Shown here: piece after piece, positions 16,250 to 25,768 of the stretch | Numbering within the stretch: the first letter of the stretch is position 1 | How the letters are laid out: every line of letters begins with the position of its first letter | Origin: Winogradskyella ursingii | GTDB taxonomy: Bacteria > Bacteroidota > Bacteroidia > Flavobacteriales > Flavobacteriaceae | Assembly (NCBI RefSeq): GCF_013403975.1 | Contig: NZ_JABFDH010000002.1 | Span: 124,001-188,000, forward strand | Reading direction: 5' to 3' | DNA length: 64,000 nucleotides | Translations under genes and position numbers: made by a program | Notes under the pieces: generated by a model | Told to the model about the DNA's origin: nothing | What the model saw: the letters and a program-made list of their open reading frames with translations, nothing else | Databases searched by the model: none

Positions 16250-16864
16250 ATGAGCTTAGTTCGTTTAAATATCAAAGGCATTTCTTATAGTCAAACTCAA
16301 AATGGCGCCTATGCCTTAATCTTAAATGAGATTGATGGAGATAGAAAATTGCCTATAGTCATTGGTGCATTTGAGGCACAGTCTATTGCTATTGCATTAG
16401 AAAAAGAAATAAGACCACCTCGACCACTTACACACGATCTTTTCAAAAATTTTGCAGACCGTTTTGACGTAGTTGTAAAACAAGTGATTATTCATAAATT
16501 AGTGGATGGTGTCTTTTATTCCAGTCTAATTTGCGAACGTGATAAAATTGAGGAAATCATTGATGCCAGAACCAGTGATGCCATTGCCTTGGCTTTGCGT
16601 TTTCAGGCACCGATATTTACCTATAAAAACATTCTTGATAAAGCGGGAATTTATCTTAAAGTCAATCCAAAGAAAGACGATGAAGAACAAGATAGCATTC
16701 TCGTTGATGATATTATAGCCGAAGAAATCGAAGCAGTCGCTAGCGAAAAAGAAGGCTATAAGAACAAAACTATTGAAGAGCTCAACCAACTTTTAGAAGA
16801 AGCTGTAAATAATGAAGATTATGAAAAAGCTGCCAAAATAAGAGACGAGATTTCCAAACGTTAA
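16250..16864 (+). CDS. bifunctional nuclease family protein (DUF151) with UVR motif
   Basis: A 204-residue protein. Residues 1-135 match the bifunctional nuclease (BFN/DUF151) domain: LPIVIGAFEAQSIAIALEKEIRPPRPLTHDL (positions 35-65), FYSSLIC and DARTSDAIALALRFQAPIF (106-124). Residues 165-204 carry a UvrB/UvrC (UVR) motif, ELNQLLEEAVNNEDYEKAAKIRDEI (176-200). The fusion of these two domains is common in Bacteroidota. BFN proteins of plants have DNase and RNase activity; bacterial roles are poorly known, and the UVR motif suggests contact with repair or stress proteins. It is cytoplasmic and followed after 15 bp by the nucleoside transporter gene, so the two may be one operon. Confidence 0.85.
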   Translation: MSLVRLNIKGISYSQTQNGAYALILNEIDGDRKLPIVIGAFEAQSIAIALEKEIRPPRPLTHDLFKNFADRFDVVVKQVIIHKLVDGVFYSSLICERDKIEEIIDARTSDAIALALRFQAPIFTYKNILDKAGIYLKVNPKKDDEEQDSILVDDIIAEEIEAVASEKEGYKNKTIEELNQLLEEAVNNEDYEKAAKIRDEISKR

Positions 16865-16879
16865 TTAACCACACATTTT

Positions 16880-18593
16880 ATGAATCTATTTCTCAAGTTC
16901 CTACTTGCTATTTTCATTGGAATATCATCAATTACGGCACAAGAGCTTGAAAAAAATTGGCAGATTGAAGCTGTCACAAATGATTCTGGTGTACGCTTAT
17001 TTGGCACTACTACCAAGGACACCTTATCCTTATTTAATGGAAGCTTTAGTTACTCCATCGAAGCAATGGATAGCCTTTATTTATTCTGGCGATTATTTAA
17101 TACAAGACAAACTTTTGGTTTTTTATTATGACGAACCGAAAGAGTCTAACCAACGTTTCAGAATTTCTGAACATACCGATTCTACTTTAGTATTTTCTGG
17201 TAAGGGCATGAATTTTAATTTGGTTGCGGCAAAACCAGAAAATTCGCCTTCGATTGTTGATGTAGGTACCAGTAGTATTATACCAAGTGAAGGACCATCC
17301 ATTAATAGCATTTGGAGAGGTGCTTTAGGCATGATAACTTTAATTTTTATTGCTTTCTTATTCAGTAGTAATCGTAAAGCAATTAATTGGAAAACCGTTG
17401 GTATTGGCTTAACTTTTCAATTAATTATTGCTATTGGAGTACTTCGGGTAGGCTTTGTAAAAACAGCATTTGAATGGGTAGGTAGCCTTTTTGTAAGCGT
17501 ACTGGATTTTACAAGAGCAGGAAGCAAATTTTTGTTTGAAGGTCTTGTGGTGGACATGGATACTTTCGGCTTTATTTTCGCATTTCAGGTATTACCAACT
17601 ATTCTATTCTTTTCGGCATTGACGTCGGTTTTATTTTATCTGGGAATTATTCAAAAAGTAGTTAGAGCTTTTGGTTTATTACTCACCAAACTACTAAAAA
17701 TATCCGGTGCTGAAAGCCTCAGTGTTGCCGGAAATATTTTTCTTGGACAAACAGAAGCACCATTATTAATAAAGGCTTATTTAGAAAAAATGAATAAGTC
17801 CGAAATCCTCCTGGTAATGATTGGCGGGATGGCAACCGTTGCTGGTGCCGTACTTGCGGCATACATTGGCTTTCTAGGTGGTGATGATCCGGCATTGAGA
17901 TTGGTATATGCCAAACACTTATTGGCAGCCTCGGTTATGGCTGCACCAGGTGCTATAGTAATTTCAAAAATATTGTATCCACAAACAGAAAAAATAAACA
18001 CTGACGTTGAAGTGTCTCAAGAAAAAATTGGTTCAAATTTATTGGATGCTATTGCCAATGGTACTACCGAAGGTCTAAAACTTGCCGTGAATGTCGGTGC
18101 CATGCTATTGGTTTTTGTAGCCTTTATTGCAATGATCAACGGAATTTTAGGATGGGTTGGAGATATCAGTACTATTAACGAATGGGTTTTGGCAAACACT
18201 CCTTATCAAAGTTTGTCACTAGAATTAATTTTAGGCTACACTTTCGCACCTCTGATGTGGCTAATAGGTGTCGCACACGAGGATATGGCGCTTATGGGAC
18301 AGTTATTAGGAATAAAATTAGCAGCTAGTGAATTTGTTGGATACATACAGTTGGCAGATCTAAAAAACGTAGCCAATGCGACACATCTTAATTATGAGAA
18401 ATCAATAATTATGGCTACCTATATGCTTTGTGGTTTTGCCAATTTCGCGTCTATTGGTATCCAAATCGGAGGTATTGGCTCCTTAGCTCCTGGACAACGC
18501 AAACAACTTTCAAAGTTCGGTATCAAAGCACTAATTGGCGGTACTATTGCTTCATTGATCTCAGCTACTATCGCTGGGATGATAATTGGGTAG
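16880..18593 (+). CDS. CNT-family (NupC) nucleoside transporter, apparent frameshift near the N-terminus
   Basis: Two overlapping frames form one gene. The first (from ATG 16880) encodes a signal peptide (MNLFLKFLLAIFIGISSITAQ) and about 60 more residues. The second, one base ahead, continues with SGDYLIQDKLLVFYYDEP and the transporter core to 18593. The shift falls at about 17070-17090; skipping one base there joins the frames smoothly. The core has about nine membrane segments and the CNT signature FLGQTEAPLLIKAYL. CNT proteins import nucleosides with H+ or Na+. The exported N-terminal extension before the core occurs in other Flavobacteriia. Either the gene is broken at its N-terminus, with the core possibly made from an internal start, or one base is wrong in the assembly. 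It is followed by thyA and may help pyrimidine salvage. Confidence 0.75.
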
Positions 18594-18778
18594 TCTAACT
18601 CCCGCTAAAAGAGGAGATTCTTAATCATAGTTAATAACTTTTAATATCAAAAACAGCGTCAATTCCTAAGATTTAATGCTTTTTTTTATTTTCGTTCCTG
18701 TAATGCTAAACGTATTAAGCATCTTACCCAAAGTATTTTTTTTAATTTAATGAAATTCCCATTTTTTCGGGAAATGCT

Positions 18779-19603
18779 ATGAAACAATACCACGACCTAG
18801 TAAAACACGTTTTAGAAAACGGCAACGAAAAAGGAGATAGAACCGGAACTGGAACCAAAAGTGTTTTTGGTTACCAAATGCGATTTGATTTGAGTGAAGG
18901 ATTTCCAATGGTGACTACTAAAAAGTTGCATCTAAAATCCATTATTTACGAATTACTTTGGTTTCTCAAAGGGGATACCAACACTAAATATTTAACAGAA
19001 AACGGTGTTAGAATTTGGAACGAGTGGGCAGATGAGAAAGGTGATCTCGGACCCGTTTATGGTCATCAATGGCGCAATTGGGCAAACGAAGAAATTGACC
19101 AGATAAAAGAAGTTATAAATTCATTAAAAAACAATCCCAATAGTCGTAGAATGTTGGTTTCGGCATGGAATCCTTCTGTTTTGCCCGATACCTCAAAATC
19201 GTTTTCTGAGAATGTAGCCAATGGGAAAGCTGCACTCCCTCCTTGTCACGCATTTTTTCAGTTTTATGTTGCTAACGGAAAATTGTCCTGCCAGCTCTAT
19301 CAACGTAGTGCAGATATATTTTTGGGTGTACCTTTTAATATTGCTTCTTATGCATTATTCACAATGATGATCGCACAAGTTTGCGGATTTGAAGCTGGTG
19401 ATTTTATCCACACCTTTGGTGATGCACACATTTATAACAATCACAGGGAACAGTTAGAATTGCAGCTATCTCGTGAGCCAAGACCACTTCCTAAAATGAT
19501 ACTCAATCCAGAAATTAAAGATATTTTCGACTTTAAATTTGAGGATTTTACATTAGTAGATTACAATCCGCATCCACATATTAAAGGTGCCGTAGCGGTA
19601 TAA
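18779..19603 (+). CDS. thyA: thymidylate synthase
   Basis: A 274-residue ThyA. Clear landmarks are [12 protein letters not shown] (residues 20-31), the dUMP-binding [11 protein letters not shown] (122-132), the catalytic Cys156 in [30 protein letters not shown] (about 175-191) and the C-terminal [11 protein letters not shown] that closes over the active site. It methylates dUMP to dTMP using methylene-tetrahydrofolate, giving dihydrofolate. Compared with the 264-residue E. coli enzyme there is a short insertion before the catalytic loop ([13 protein letters not shown], 138-150). The dihydrofolate reductase that regenerates the cofactor is encoded close by at 20235-21158. Confidence 0.97.
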   Translation: MKQYHDLVKHVLENGNEKGDRTGTGTKSVFGYQMRFDLSEGFPMVTTKKLHLKSIIYELLWFLKGDTNTKYLTENGVRIWNEWADEKGDLGPVYGHQWRNWANEEIDQIKEVINSLKNNPNSRRMLVSAWNPSVLPDTSKSFSENVANGKAALPPCHAFFQFYVANGKLSCQLYQRSADIFLGVPFNIASYALFTMMIAQVCGFEAGDFIHTFGDAHIYNNHREQLELQLSREPRPLPKMILNPEIKDIFDFKFEDFTLVDYNPHPHIKGAVAV

Positions 19604-19630
19604 AAAAAGGCTTTCAATTTTGAAAGCCTC
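19602..19630. terminator. bidirectional terminator between thyA and the convergent CBM48 gene
   Basis: A perfect GGCTTTCAA / TTGAAAGCC hairpin (19609-19628) has an A-run on its left, which gives a T-run for minus-strand transcripts, and a weaker T-rich tract at 19635-19645 for plus-strand transcripts. It serves the two convergent genes. Confidence 0.8.
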
Positions 19631-19651
19631 CTGATTCTTTTTTTGGTAGAA

Positions 19652-19948
19652 TTACAAATTCAACACACCGTTTTCTGCAGATGCGAAATCATTCCAAGCA
19701 AATGCATCCGCCTGCTCATCGTTGATGTAAGTACCATCAACTACGTATCTAAATTCGTAAGAATTGTCGCTCTCAAGGTCAATAGTGCCTTTAAAAGTGC
19801 CATTTTTTAGTTTCTTTAACTCTGTAGCCTCAGTATTCCACTCATTAAAGCTTCCTACAACAGCTACATTTTTAGCTTCTTCTGCAGGAACAGAAAATGT
19901 GACTTTACAAACAGGCTTACTTTTTAAATACTGCTTTTTAATTGCCAT
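19652..19948 (-). CDS. single-domain CBM48 / isoamylase early-set protein
   Basis: A 98-residue protein that is almost entirely one immunoglobulin-like carbohydrate-binding domain: VTFSVPAEEAKNVAVVGSFNEWN (residues 17-39), TFKGTIDLESDNSYEFRYVVDG (50-71) and NDEQADAFAWNDFASAENGVL (75-95). The Trp in FNEW and the YEFRYVVDG strand are the usual glycogen-contacting parts of CBM48, as in AMPK-beta and branching enzymes. It has no catalytic domain and no signal peptide, so it is a cytoplasmic binding protein, perhaps for glycogen. Small stand-alone copies like this are common in Flavobacteriia, but their role is unknown. It converges with thyA and shares its terminator. Confidence 0.85.
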   Translation of the reverse strand: MAIKKQYLKSKPVCKVTFSVPAEEAKNVAVVGSFNEWNTEATELKKLKNGTFKGTIDLESDNSYEFRYVVDGTYINDEQADAFAWNDFASAENGVLNL

Positions 19949-20234
19949 AATAATAGATTTAATTAATGCCCAAAATTATAAAAGATTATACGTTTAAAAA
20001 TGCAATAAAGACTTAATAACTAAAGAATTATCAATTTCTTAATTTTTTGGTCACAATATGGTATTCTAGATTAAATATCGGTGCTGATTTTAGCAATTTA
20101 TTAATTAATTAAACAGACTCTTAATTGTTGATTTTCAACTAAATCGTTTTCGAAAACATCACCCTATTTCAATCTTTGAAAAGCTATATCGTTTTAGTAA
20201 AAATGCCTTACCTTTATCTTATAAATTAACAATT

Positions 20235-21158
20235 ATGTTTGGTAAGAAAAAACAAACCTCAACCATAGATAAAGACCAGTTAGAGCTAATTGAAAATGCG
20301 CAAAAACGTATTAAACAAAAAAAGCGATTATACATTCATTTTGTCATCTTTTTGATCGGTGCTGTTTTCTTGATTTTAGCAAATACTGTATTAGGAATTG
20401 GTGAGAATTTTAAGATTGCTGGAATAGATTGGTTCGTTTATGCTATAGTTGCTTGGCTATTTCTCTTCATCTATCATTTTATAAATGTATTTATCACTCA
20501 TAAGTTTATGGGAAAGGAGTGGGAAAAACAGCAATTGGATAAATTAGTCGATCAACAGAAAAAACGTATCGAAAAATTAAAAAAACAACTACCTGTAAAA
20601 GAAAGTCCAGCTAATCAAAACCAAATCGCGCCGAGTGATGTAGTGAGTTCAGGAAAAAAAAAGCCTAGTGGTCTTACAATGATTGTTGCTGCTGGCGAAA
20701 ACAATGCCATTGGTAAGGATAACGACCTAATTTGGCATTTACGTGATGATTTAAAACGCTTTAAATCACTGACGAGTGGCCATCATATTATTATGGGACG
20801 CAAAACTTATGAAAGTTTTGCTAAACCATTACCAAACAGGACACACGTAGTAATTACAAGACAGCCTAACTATAAGGCACCGATTGGAGTTATCGTTGTC
20901 CATAATCTTGAAGACGCATTAGATGCTGCCCGAGCTGATGACCAACCTTTTATAATTGGCGGTGGTGAAATCTACAAGCAAGCGATGCCTTTTGCTCGTA
21001 AAATTGAGTTAACACGTGTCCATGCCTCTTTTGATAATGCTGATACGTTTTTCCCAGAAATAGACACATCGCAATGGGAAGAGGTTACCAGAACAAAACA
21101 TGAGAGTGACGGTGATCATGCCTTTTCGTTTTCTTTTATTACTTATTTGAGGAAATAG
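20235..21158 (+). CDS. folA: dihydrofolate reductase fused to an N-terminal 2TM membrane domain
   Basis: A 307-residue protein. Residues 1-125 form a 2TM domain: a basic start, two membrane helices (about 34-53, IHFVIFLIGAVFLILANTVL, and 66-88, FVYAIVAWLFLFIYHFINVF) and a basic coiled stretch after the second. Residues 145-307 are a complete DHFR: TMIVAAGENNAIGKDNDLIWHL (positions 149-170), IIMGRKTYES (about 188), PLPNRTHVVITRQ (about 201) and FIIGGGEIYKQAMPFA (about 238). DHFR regenerates tetrahydrofolate after ThyA. Free DHFR is about 160 residues, so this copy is tied to the inner membrane. The 2TM domain also occurs at the front of LytTR-type sensor kinases. The fused frame is continuous. 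Its proximity to thyA fits a shared pathway. Confidence 0.9.
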   Translation: MFGKKKQTSTIDKDQLELIENAQKRIKQKKRLYIHFVIFLIGAVFLILANTVLGIGENFKIAGIDWFVYAIVAWLFLFIYHFINVFITHKFMGKEWEKQQLDKLVDQQKKRIEKLKKQLPVKESPANQNQIAPSDVVSSGKKKPSGLTMIVAAGENNAIGKDNDLIWHLRDDLKRFKSLTSGHHIIMGRKTYESFAKPLPNRTHVVITRQPNYKAPIGVIVVHNLEDALDAARADDQPFIIGGGEIYKQAMPFARKIELTRVHASFDNADTFFPEIDTSQWEEVTRTKHESDGDHAFSFSFITYLRK

Positions 21159-21161
21159 ATT

Positions 21162-22289
21162 ATGTTTAGGTCCGTATTACAATTACTAGTTTTATTTGTA
21201 GGTTTTTCTTCTGTTTCCCAGTCAAAAAACCTATTGATAGTAGACAGTATTCCTTATACAGAACCTTTCACATGGAAAAAGTCTTCAATCGATACTGCGC
21301 ACATTGCAAAAATTTGGTACGAAACAGATATTAATGAAATTAAAAAACTTGGGTATAGTAATTATGGTAAGATTACTTATATAAACACAAAGGCTTTTTT
21401 AGAAAGATCACTCGAACTAAAGAAAATACCTAGTTTAGCTCAATTGAAAAATAAATTGGGTACTTGGTATTACGGAAATTTACCCTATTCCGGACAATTT
21501 ATTGATTACTACATCAACGGTACAAAATACAGGAAAGGAAAATTAATAAAAGGTAAATTAGAAGGAGAAGTAAAAATCTATTATGAGTCTGGAGAAATTG
21601 AGCAGATCCTGAATTATAAAAATGGTTTACAAAACGCACAACAATTTAGCTACTATACAAACGGAAAATTAAATAATAAAGGGTTTTACAATAATGGCAG
21701 TCGTATAGGAACTTGGAAATATAATTCCAACATGGGTTTTCTCAAAAGGAAAGAGGTCTATAAAAATAATAGGGTCAATAACAACATTGAATACTATTCG
21801 ACTGGAAAAATAAAGCGCACTTATAGTGAGTCTATTGGTTTTTTTCATGACAAAGATTTCTATAGCATTAGAAACAAGTTGATGGCGCCAAAACAAGAGA
21901 TGATCAATTACAGTTATTATTACGACAATAAAAAGTTTATTGAATCAAAACAGTATATAAAATCTCTAAATGCAATTAATAAATTAATTAAAAAGCAACC
22001 TAATATTGACGATTATTATGTGTTTAGAGCATTTCTTTACTATATAAACAAACAATATAATAGAGCTGTAAAGGATTTAAAGAAAGCTTTAGACCTCGAA
22101 CCAACCAGTGAAGGCGTTAAGAAAAGATTGATCATTGCAGGAATAAAACATTTTGAAACCAATACCTCCGTAAAATTTGACGAGTTTATATTGCAACTTA
22201 TCTGTACAAAATTGGCGAATAATGAGTTTGATGTAAAAGCCAATTTTGAAGTAGCAGATCTTTTAACCTTTAAAGATATGTGCTATTGA
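21162..22289 (+). CDS. exported protein with MORN-type repeats and TPR repeats
   Basis: A 375-residue protein with a likely signal peptide (residues 1-19). Residues 105-235 hold repeats of the MORN_2 / YwqK type: GQFIDYYINGTKYRKGKL, GEVKIYYESGEIEQILNYKNG, QFSYYTNGKLNNKGFYNNGSRIGTWKYY-like segments. Residues 260-335 look like TPRs (YIKSLNAINKLIKKQPNIDDYYVFRAFLYY... at 254-300, AVKDLKKALDLEP at about 302). Some databases call the MORN_2 part a toxin-antitoxin antitoxin, but no toxin gene is next to it and the label means little here. It starts 3 bp after the DHFR stop codon, so the two are co-transcribed. The function is unknown; repeats of both types usually mediate protein contacts. Confidence 0.7.
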   Translation: MFRSVLQLLVLFVGFSSVSQSKNLLIVDSIPYTEPFTWKKSSIDTAHIAKIWYETDINEIKKLGYSNYGKITYINTKAFLERSLELKKIPSLAQLKNKLGTWYYGNLPYSGQFIDYYINGTKYRKGKLIKGKLEGEVKIYYESGEIEQILNYKNGLQNAQQFSYYTNGKLNNKGFYNNGSRIGTWKYNSNMGFLKRKEVYKNNRVNNNIEYYSTGKIKRTYSESIGFFHDKDFYSIRNKLMAPKQEMINYSYYYDNKKFIESKQYIKSLNAINKLIKKQPNIDDYYVFRAFLYYINKQYNRAVKDLKKALDLEPTSEGVKKRLIIAGIKHFETNTSVKFDEFILQLICTKLANNEFDVKANFEVADLLTFKDMCY

Positions 22290-22316
22290 TTTTATAATAA
22301 TCACTAATTTTTATCA

Positions 22317-23870
22317 ATGGTAAAAACTTTCCAAATTAGAATTTCTCTAAAAGAAGAAGCTCAACCCAATGGTCTGCTCAATAAAGCCGCTTATGATTTG
22401 GGCATTAAACCTACAGAAATTTCAGGTATAAAAACCCTGCGAAAATCCATTGATGCGCGTAAACCCAACATTATGTTCAACTATAAAGTTGAAGTTTACA
22501 TCAATGAGCCAGTGCCAAAGGACTCCGAATATAAGTTTGCATATAACGATGTGTCAAATGCAAAACCCATTCACATTGTCGGATTTGGACCTGCCGGAAT
22601 GTATGCTGCTTTACGCTGTATAGAGTTGGGTTTTAAACCTATAGTGTTAGAACGAGGTAAAAACGTAAAGGATCGAAGACGCGACCTGAAAGCCATCAAT
22701 CAAGATCATTTTGTAAATGAAGATTCTAATTACTGCTTTGGAGAAGGTGGTGCAGGAACATATAGCGATGGGAAATTATACACCAGAAGTTTAAAGCGAG
22801 GCGATGTACGTAGAATATTCGAAAACCTGGTCTTTCATGGAGCCACAGACCAAATACTGGTAGATGCGCACCCACATATTGGAACTAATAAATTACCAAA
22901 AGTGGTTCAAAATATTAGGGAAACCATTTTAAAATATGGAGGTGAAATCCATTTTGAAACTCGGGTAACGGATTTCAAAATTCAGAATAATAAAATTAAT
23001 TCTATAAAAACGCTTTTTGGCGAAGAATTTGAAGTTGAAAAATTGATATTGGCCACAGGCCATTCTGCGCGTGATATTTTTTATTTATTAAACGATAAAA
23101 AAATTGCACTAAAAGCAAAATCCTTTGCCATGGGTGTTCGAGTAGAACACCCTCAGCAAATTATTGACGGCATTCAGTACCATTGCAAAGGTGAACCTCG
23201 AAGCGACTTATTGCCTGCTGCATCATATAGTTTGGTTGAGCAAATTAATGGCAAAGGTGTCTATTCTTTTTGCATGTGTCCTGGTGGATTTATTGTACCC
23301 GCTGCAACTGCTCATGGCGAAGTTGTGGTAAATGGTATGTCACCTTCCAAACGAAATAATAAATTTGCAAATTCTGGTATTGTGGTAGAGATCAATGCCG
23401 AAAAAGACCTTTATAAATATGAGAGTTTCGGTGAATTAAAAGGGTTAGAATTTCAAAAAGATTTTGAAACATTAGCTTTTACAGCTGGTGGACGATCACA
23501 ATCTGCTCCTGCTCAACGCCTCACTGATTTTGTTGAAGGTAAATTATCTTCAAGCTTGAATGACACTTCATATCAGCCTGGATTAAATTCGGCACCGATG
23601 CATTCACTTTTTCCTAAATTAATTGGCAGTTCTTTACGAAAAGGATTTAAATCCTTTGGCGAAAAAATGAAAGGTTACTATACGGAAGACGCCAACGTTA
23701 TAGGCGTAGAGTCACGCACATCATCACCAGTAAACATTCCCAGGAAGGAAACTTTAGAACATCCAGAAATAACTAATTTATTTCCGTGTGGAGAAGGTGG
23801 TGGTTATGCCGGTGGCATTGTTTCTGCTGCTATGGATGGCGAACGTTGTGCTGAAGCGGCCTGTTCGTAA
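22317..23870 (+). CDS. NAD(P)/FAD-dependent oxidoreductase (COG2509-type FAD-dependent dehydrogenase)
   Basis: A 517-residue cytoplasmic flavoprotein. Residues 1-75 are the ferredoxin-like N-terminal extension typical of this family. The FAD Rossmann fold starts with HIVGFGPAGMYAALR (about residues 84-98), followed by VLERG and the family signature CFGEGGAGTYSDGKLYTR (about 141-158). ATGHSAR (about 247) and the C-terminal PCGEGGGYAGGIVSAAMDGE (about 491-510) complete the dinucleotide-binding site. Members are conserved across Bacteroidota and Firmicutes, but their substrate is unknown. It lies 27 bp after the MORN/TPR gene and may belong to the same transcript. Apart from FAD binding, nothing in the sequence reveals its role. 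Confidence 0.85.
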   Translation: MVKTFQIRISLKEEAQPNGLLNKAAYDLGIKPTEISGIKTLRKSIDARKPNIMFNYKVEVYINEPVPKDSEYKFAYNDVSNAKPIHIVGFGPAGMYAALRCIELGFKPIVLERGKNVKDRRRDLKAINQDHFVNEDSNYCFGEGGAGTYSDGKLYTRSLKRGDVRRIFENLVFHGATDQILVDAHPHIGTNKLPKVVQNIRETILKYGGEIHFETRVTDFKIQNNKINSIKTLFGEEFEVEKLILATGHSARDIFYLLNDKKIALKAKSFAMGVRVEHPQQIIDGIQYHCKGEPRSDLLPAASYSLVEQINGKGVYSFCMCPGGFIVPAATAHGEVVVNGMSPSKRNNKFANSGIVVEINAEKDLYKYESFGELKGLEFQKDFETLAFTAGGRSQSAPAQRLTDFVEGKLSSSLNDTSYQPGLNSAPMHSLFPKLIGSSLRKGFKSFGEKMKGYYTEDANVIGVESRTSSPVNIPRKETLEHPEITNLFPCGEGGGYAGGIVSAAMDGERCAEAACS

Positions 23871-23958
23871 AATTTGTATTCTCAGACTTTATTTATAGTC
23901 CATGTAATTTCAGCCAAAAACTGCTATTGCGACTAATAACCGATTGCATTTTTATTCC

Positions 23959-23966
23959 TATTTTTG
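23959..23966 (+). promoter_or_regulatory. putative -7 box of fabD
   Basis: TATTTTTG matches the Bacteroidota -7 consensus TAnnTTTG exactly, 18 bp before the fabD start codon. No clear -33 TTTG is present. Confidence 0.4.
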
Positions 23967-23984
23967 CAACACAAATTTGTAACT

Positions 23985-24878
23985 ATGAACGCATATATAT
24001 TTCCAGGTCAAGGCGCCCAGTTTACAGGAATGGGACAGGACTTATACGACACATCATCATTAGCAAAAGATTTATTTGAAAAAGCTAATAACATTTTAGG
24101 ATTTTCCATCACGGATATAATGTTCAACGGTTCTGCCGAAGACCTCAAAGAAACGAAAGTCACGCAACCTGCAATATTTTTGCATTCTGTAATATTAGCT
24201 AAAACTTTGGGTGAAAATTTTAAACCAGATATGGTGGCAGGACATTCACTCGGAGAATTATCTGCTTTAGTTGCTGCCGGAGCTCTAACCTTTGAAGATG
24301 GACTTAAATTAGTATCTCAACGTGCCCTGGCTATGCAAAAAGCTTGCGAAAAAGAACCTAGCACCATGGCTGCTGTTTTGGGACTGGATGATGATATTGT
24401 TGAAAAGATTTGTGCCACAACTGAAGGTGTCGTGGTAGCTGCAAATTATAATTGCCCAGGACAATTAGTAATTTCTGGTGAAGTTAAAGCCATCAATAAT
24501 GCTTGTGAAGCATTAAAAGAAGAAGGCGCGAGACGTGCCTTGGTGTTACCAGTTGGTGGTGCATTTCATTCTCCATTAATGGAACCTGCACGTGAGGAAT
24601 TGGCTGCTGCGATAAAGAATACAACATTTAACAAACCAAGCTGCCCTATATATCAAAATGTTATAGCATCTGCTGTAACTGATGAAAACGAGATAAAAGC
24701 TAACTTAATGTCTCAATTAACTGCACCTGTACGATGGACGCAATCCATACAACAAATGATTGCTGATGGAGCCACTCATTTTACCGAAGTTGGACCAGGA
24801 AATGTTCTACAAGGCTTGGTTAGAAAAATAAATCGTGAGGTTGAAACTGCCTCCGCAAAAATTGCAAACAACTCCTAA
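23985..24878 (+). CDS. fabD: malonyl-CoA:ACP transacylase
   Basis: A 297-residue FabD. The start is set at ATG 23985 (MNAYIFPGQGAQF); the in-frame ATG at 23964 adds seven unusual residues and lies in the promoter. The enzyme moves malonyl groups from CoA to acyl carrier protein for fatty acid synthesis. The GQGAQ loop is at residues 9-13, the nucleophile Ser is in GHSLGELSAL (about 86-95), the invariant Arg is in the SQRALAMQ segment (about 110) and the catalytic His is in AFHSPLM (about 195). Length and motifs are normal. The lspA frame overlaps its end, so both are probably translated from one mRNA. Confidence 0.95.
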   Translation: MNAYIFPGQGAQFTGMGQDLYDTSSLAKDLFEKANNILGFSITDIMFNGSAEDLKETKVTQPAIFLHSVILAKTLGENFKPDMVAGHSLGELSALVAAGALTFEDGLKLVSQRALAMQKACEKEPSTMAAVLGLDDDIVEKICATTEGVVVAANYNCPGQLVISGEVKAINNACEALKEEGARRALVLPVGGAFHSPLMEPAREELAAAIKNTTFNKPSCPIYQNVIASAVTDENEIKANLMSQLTAPVRWTQSIQQMIADGATHFTEVGPGNVLQGLVRKINREVETASAKIANNS

Positions 24879-25392
24879 AAAAACTGCTTTGAATAGAAAT
24901 CTATTTATTACCCTTTTAATTATTTTCAATATAGCTATTGATCAAATTTCCAAGATTGTAGTTAGAAACACTTTAGAGCCAAGAAGAACCATTGATGTTA
25001 TAGGAGAGTATTTTCAGCTGATTTGGGTTGAAAATAAAGGTGCTTTCTTAGGTATGGGAAGTGATATGAATCCGACATTGAAACTCATTTTTTTACTCAT
25101 ATTGCCAACTGTAGTTTTAGGCTATGTCATTTATCACATCGTTAAAACCAAAGAATTAGACCGGTTAAGTCTAATTGCTTTTTGTTGTATCATTGGCGGT
25201 GGTATTGCAAATGTGTTTGATCGGATTGTTTATGGTCAAGTCACCGATTTTTTCTTTATTGATTTAGGTGGCGTATTTAAAACAGGAATATTCAACGTAG
25301 CAGACCTCTCTGTTACAACAGGCATATTGATGTTGTTATTCACAGGAATATTCAACAATGACAAAAATAAAGAATTAAATACCGAGGCTTAA
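24835..25392 (+). CDS. lspA: signal peptidase II (lipoprotein signal peptidase)
   Basis: A 185-residue frame with four membrane helices and the LspA landmarks: DQISKIVVRNTL near residues 36-47, WVENKGAFLGMG (the NxGAxxG-type motif, about 66), GGGIANVFDRI (first catalytic Asp in the NxxDR motif, about 121) and FNVADLSVTTGI (second catalytic Asp, about 151). It removes the signal peptide of lipidated prolipoproteins in the inner membrane, and this window alone encodes about ten of its likely substrates. The ATG at 24835 overlaps fabD by 44 bp and adds a basic leader. A TTG at 24889 would give a more typical 167-residue protein and is an equally good start. Confidence 0.92.
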   Translation: MRLKLPPQKLQTTPKKTALNRNLFITLLIIFNIAIDQISKIVVRNTLEPRRTIDVIGEYFQLIWVENKGAFLGMGSDMNPTLKLIFLLILPTVVLGYVIYHIVKTKELDRLSLIAFCCIIGGGIANVFDRIVYGQVTDFFFIDLGGVFKTGIFNVADLSVTTGILMLLFTGIFNNDKNKELNTEA

Positions 25393-25580
25393 CGTGCCAA
25401 ACGGCAGTCTTCACAATCTTTAATTTCTCCGTAGTAAGTTTCGCGGTATTTATGAAGCGTTTTTATTGGGATATTTAAAAATTGCTTCTTGATATAGGTA
25501 ACATTTGTAGTTAACGCACCCATCTTTTTGGTAAAACGACCTTCAAGTTTTGTTTGTCTTTTTATGCTTATCAGTTTCAT
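25389..25580 (-). CDS. small hypothetical protein
   Basis: A 63-residue basic protein (MKLISIKRQTKLEGRFTK...) ending in a Cys pair, CEDCRLAR. An ATG three codons upstream (25589) is also possible. It has no signal peptide or membrane helix. The CxxC near the C-terminus could bind metal, but a single pair would need a partner. The last 4 bp overlap the end of lspA on the opposite strand. I do not recognise the family; the regular amino acid composition and the clean start are the reasons for keeping it. Confidence 0.5.
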   Translation of the reverse strand: MKLISIKRQTKLEGRFTKKMGALTTNVTYIKKQFLNIPIKTLHKYRETYYGEIKDCEDCRLAR

Positions 25581-25768
25581 TGTAATCAATTATCATTAAT
25601 TACAAAACAACGAAGACTATTTACCAATGTCAAGAATAGAATGTTAAATAATGTTAAGTTAATTTTAGATTATCATATTGAAAACCAGGCATCATTAGAA
25701 TTGTAGTATTCGTAATACATATTATCAATACCTGAGATTTTAATATTTTGGAAATTCAAAAAAATGTT

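Noticed and set aside
16905..17100. Start of the transporter at ATG 16905 in the second frame
   Set aside because: The first 55 residues in that frame are basic and unlike an exported N-terminus, while the other frame gives a clean signal peptide; a frameshift explains the data better.
21162..22289. Toxin-antitoxin antitoxin (YwqK label)
   Set aside because: Only the MORN-type repeats suggest this. There is no toxin gene beside it, and the protein has a signal peptide and TPRs.
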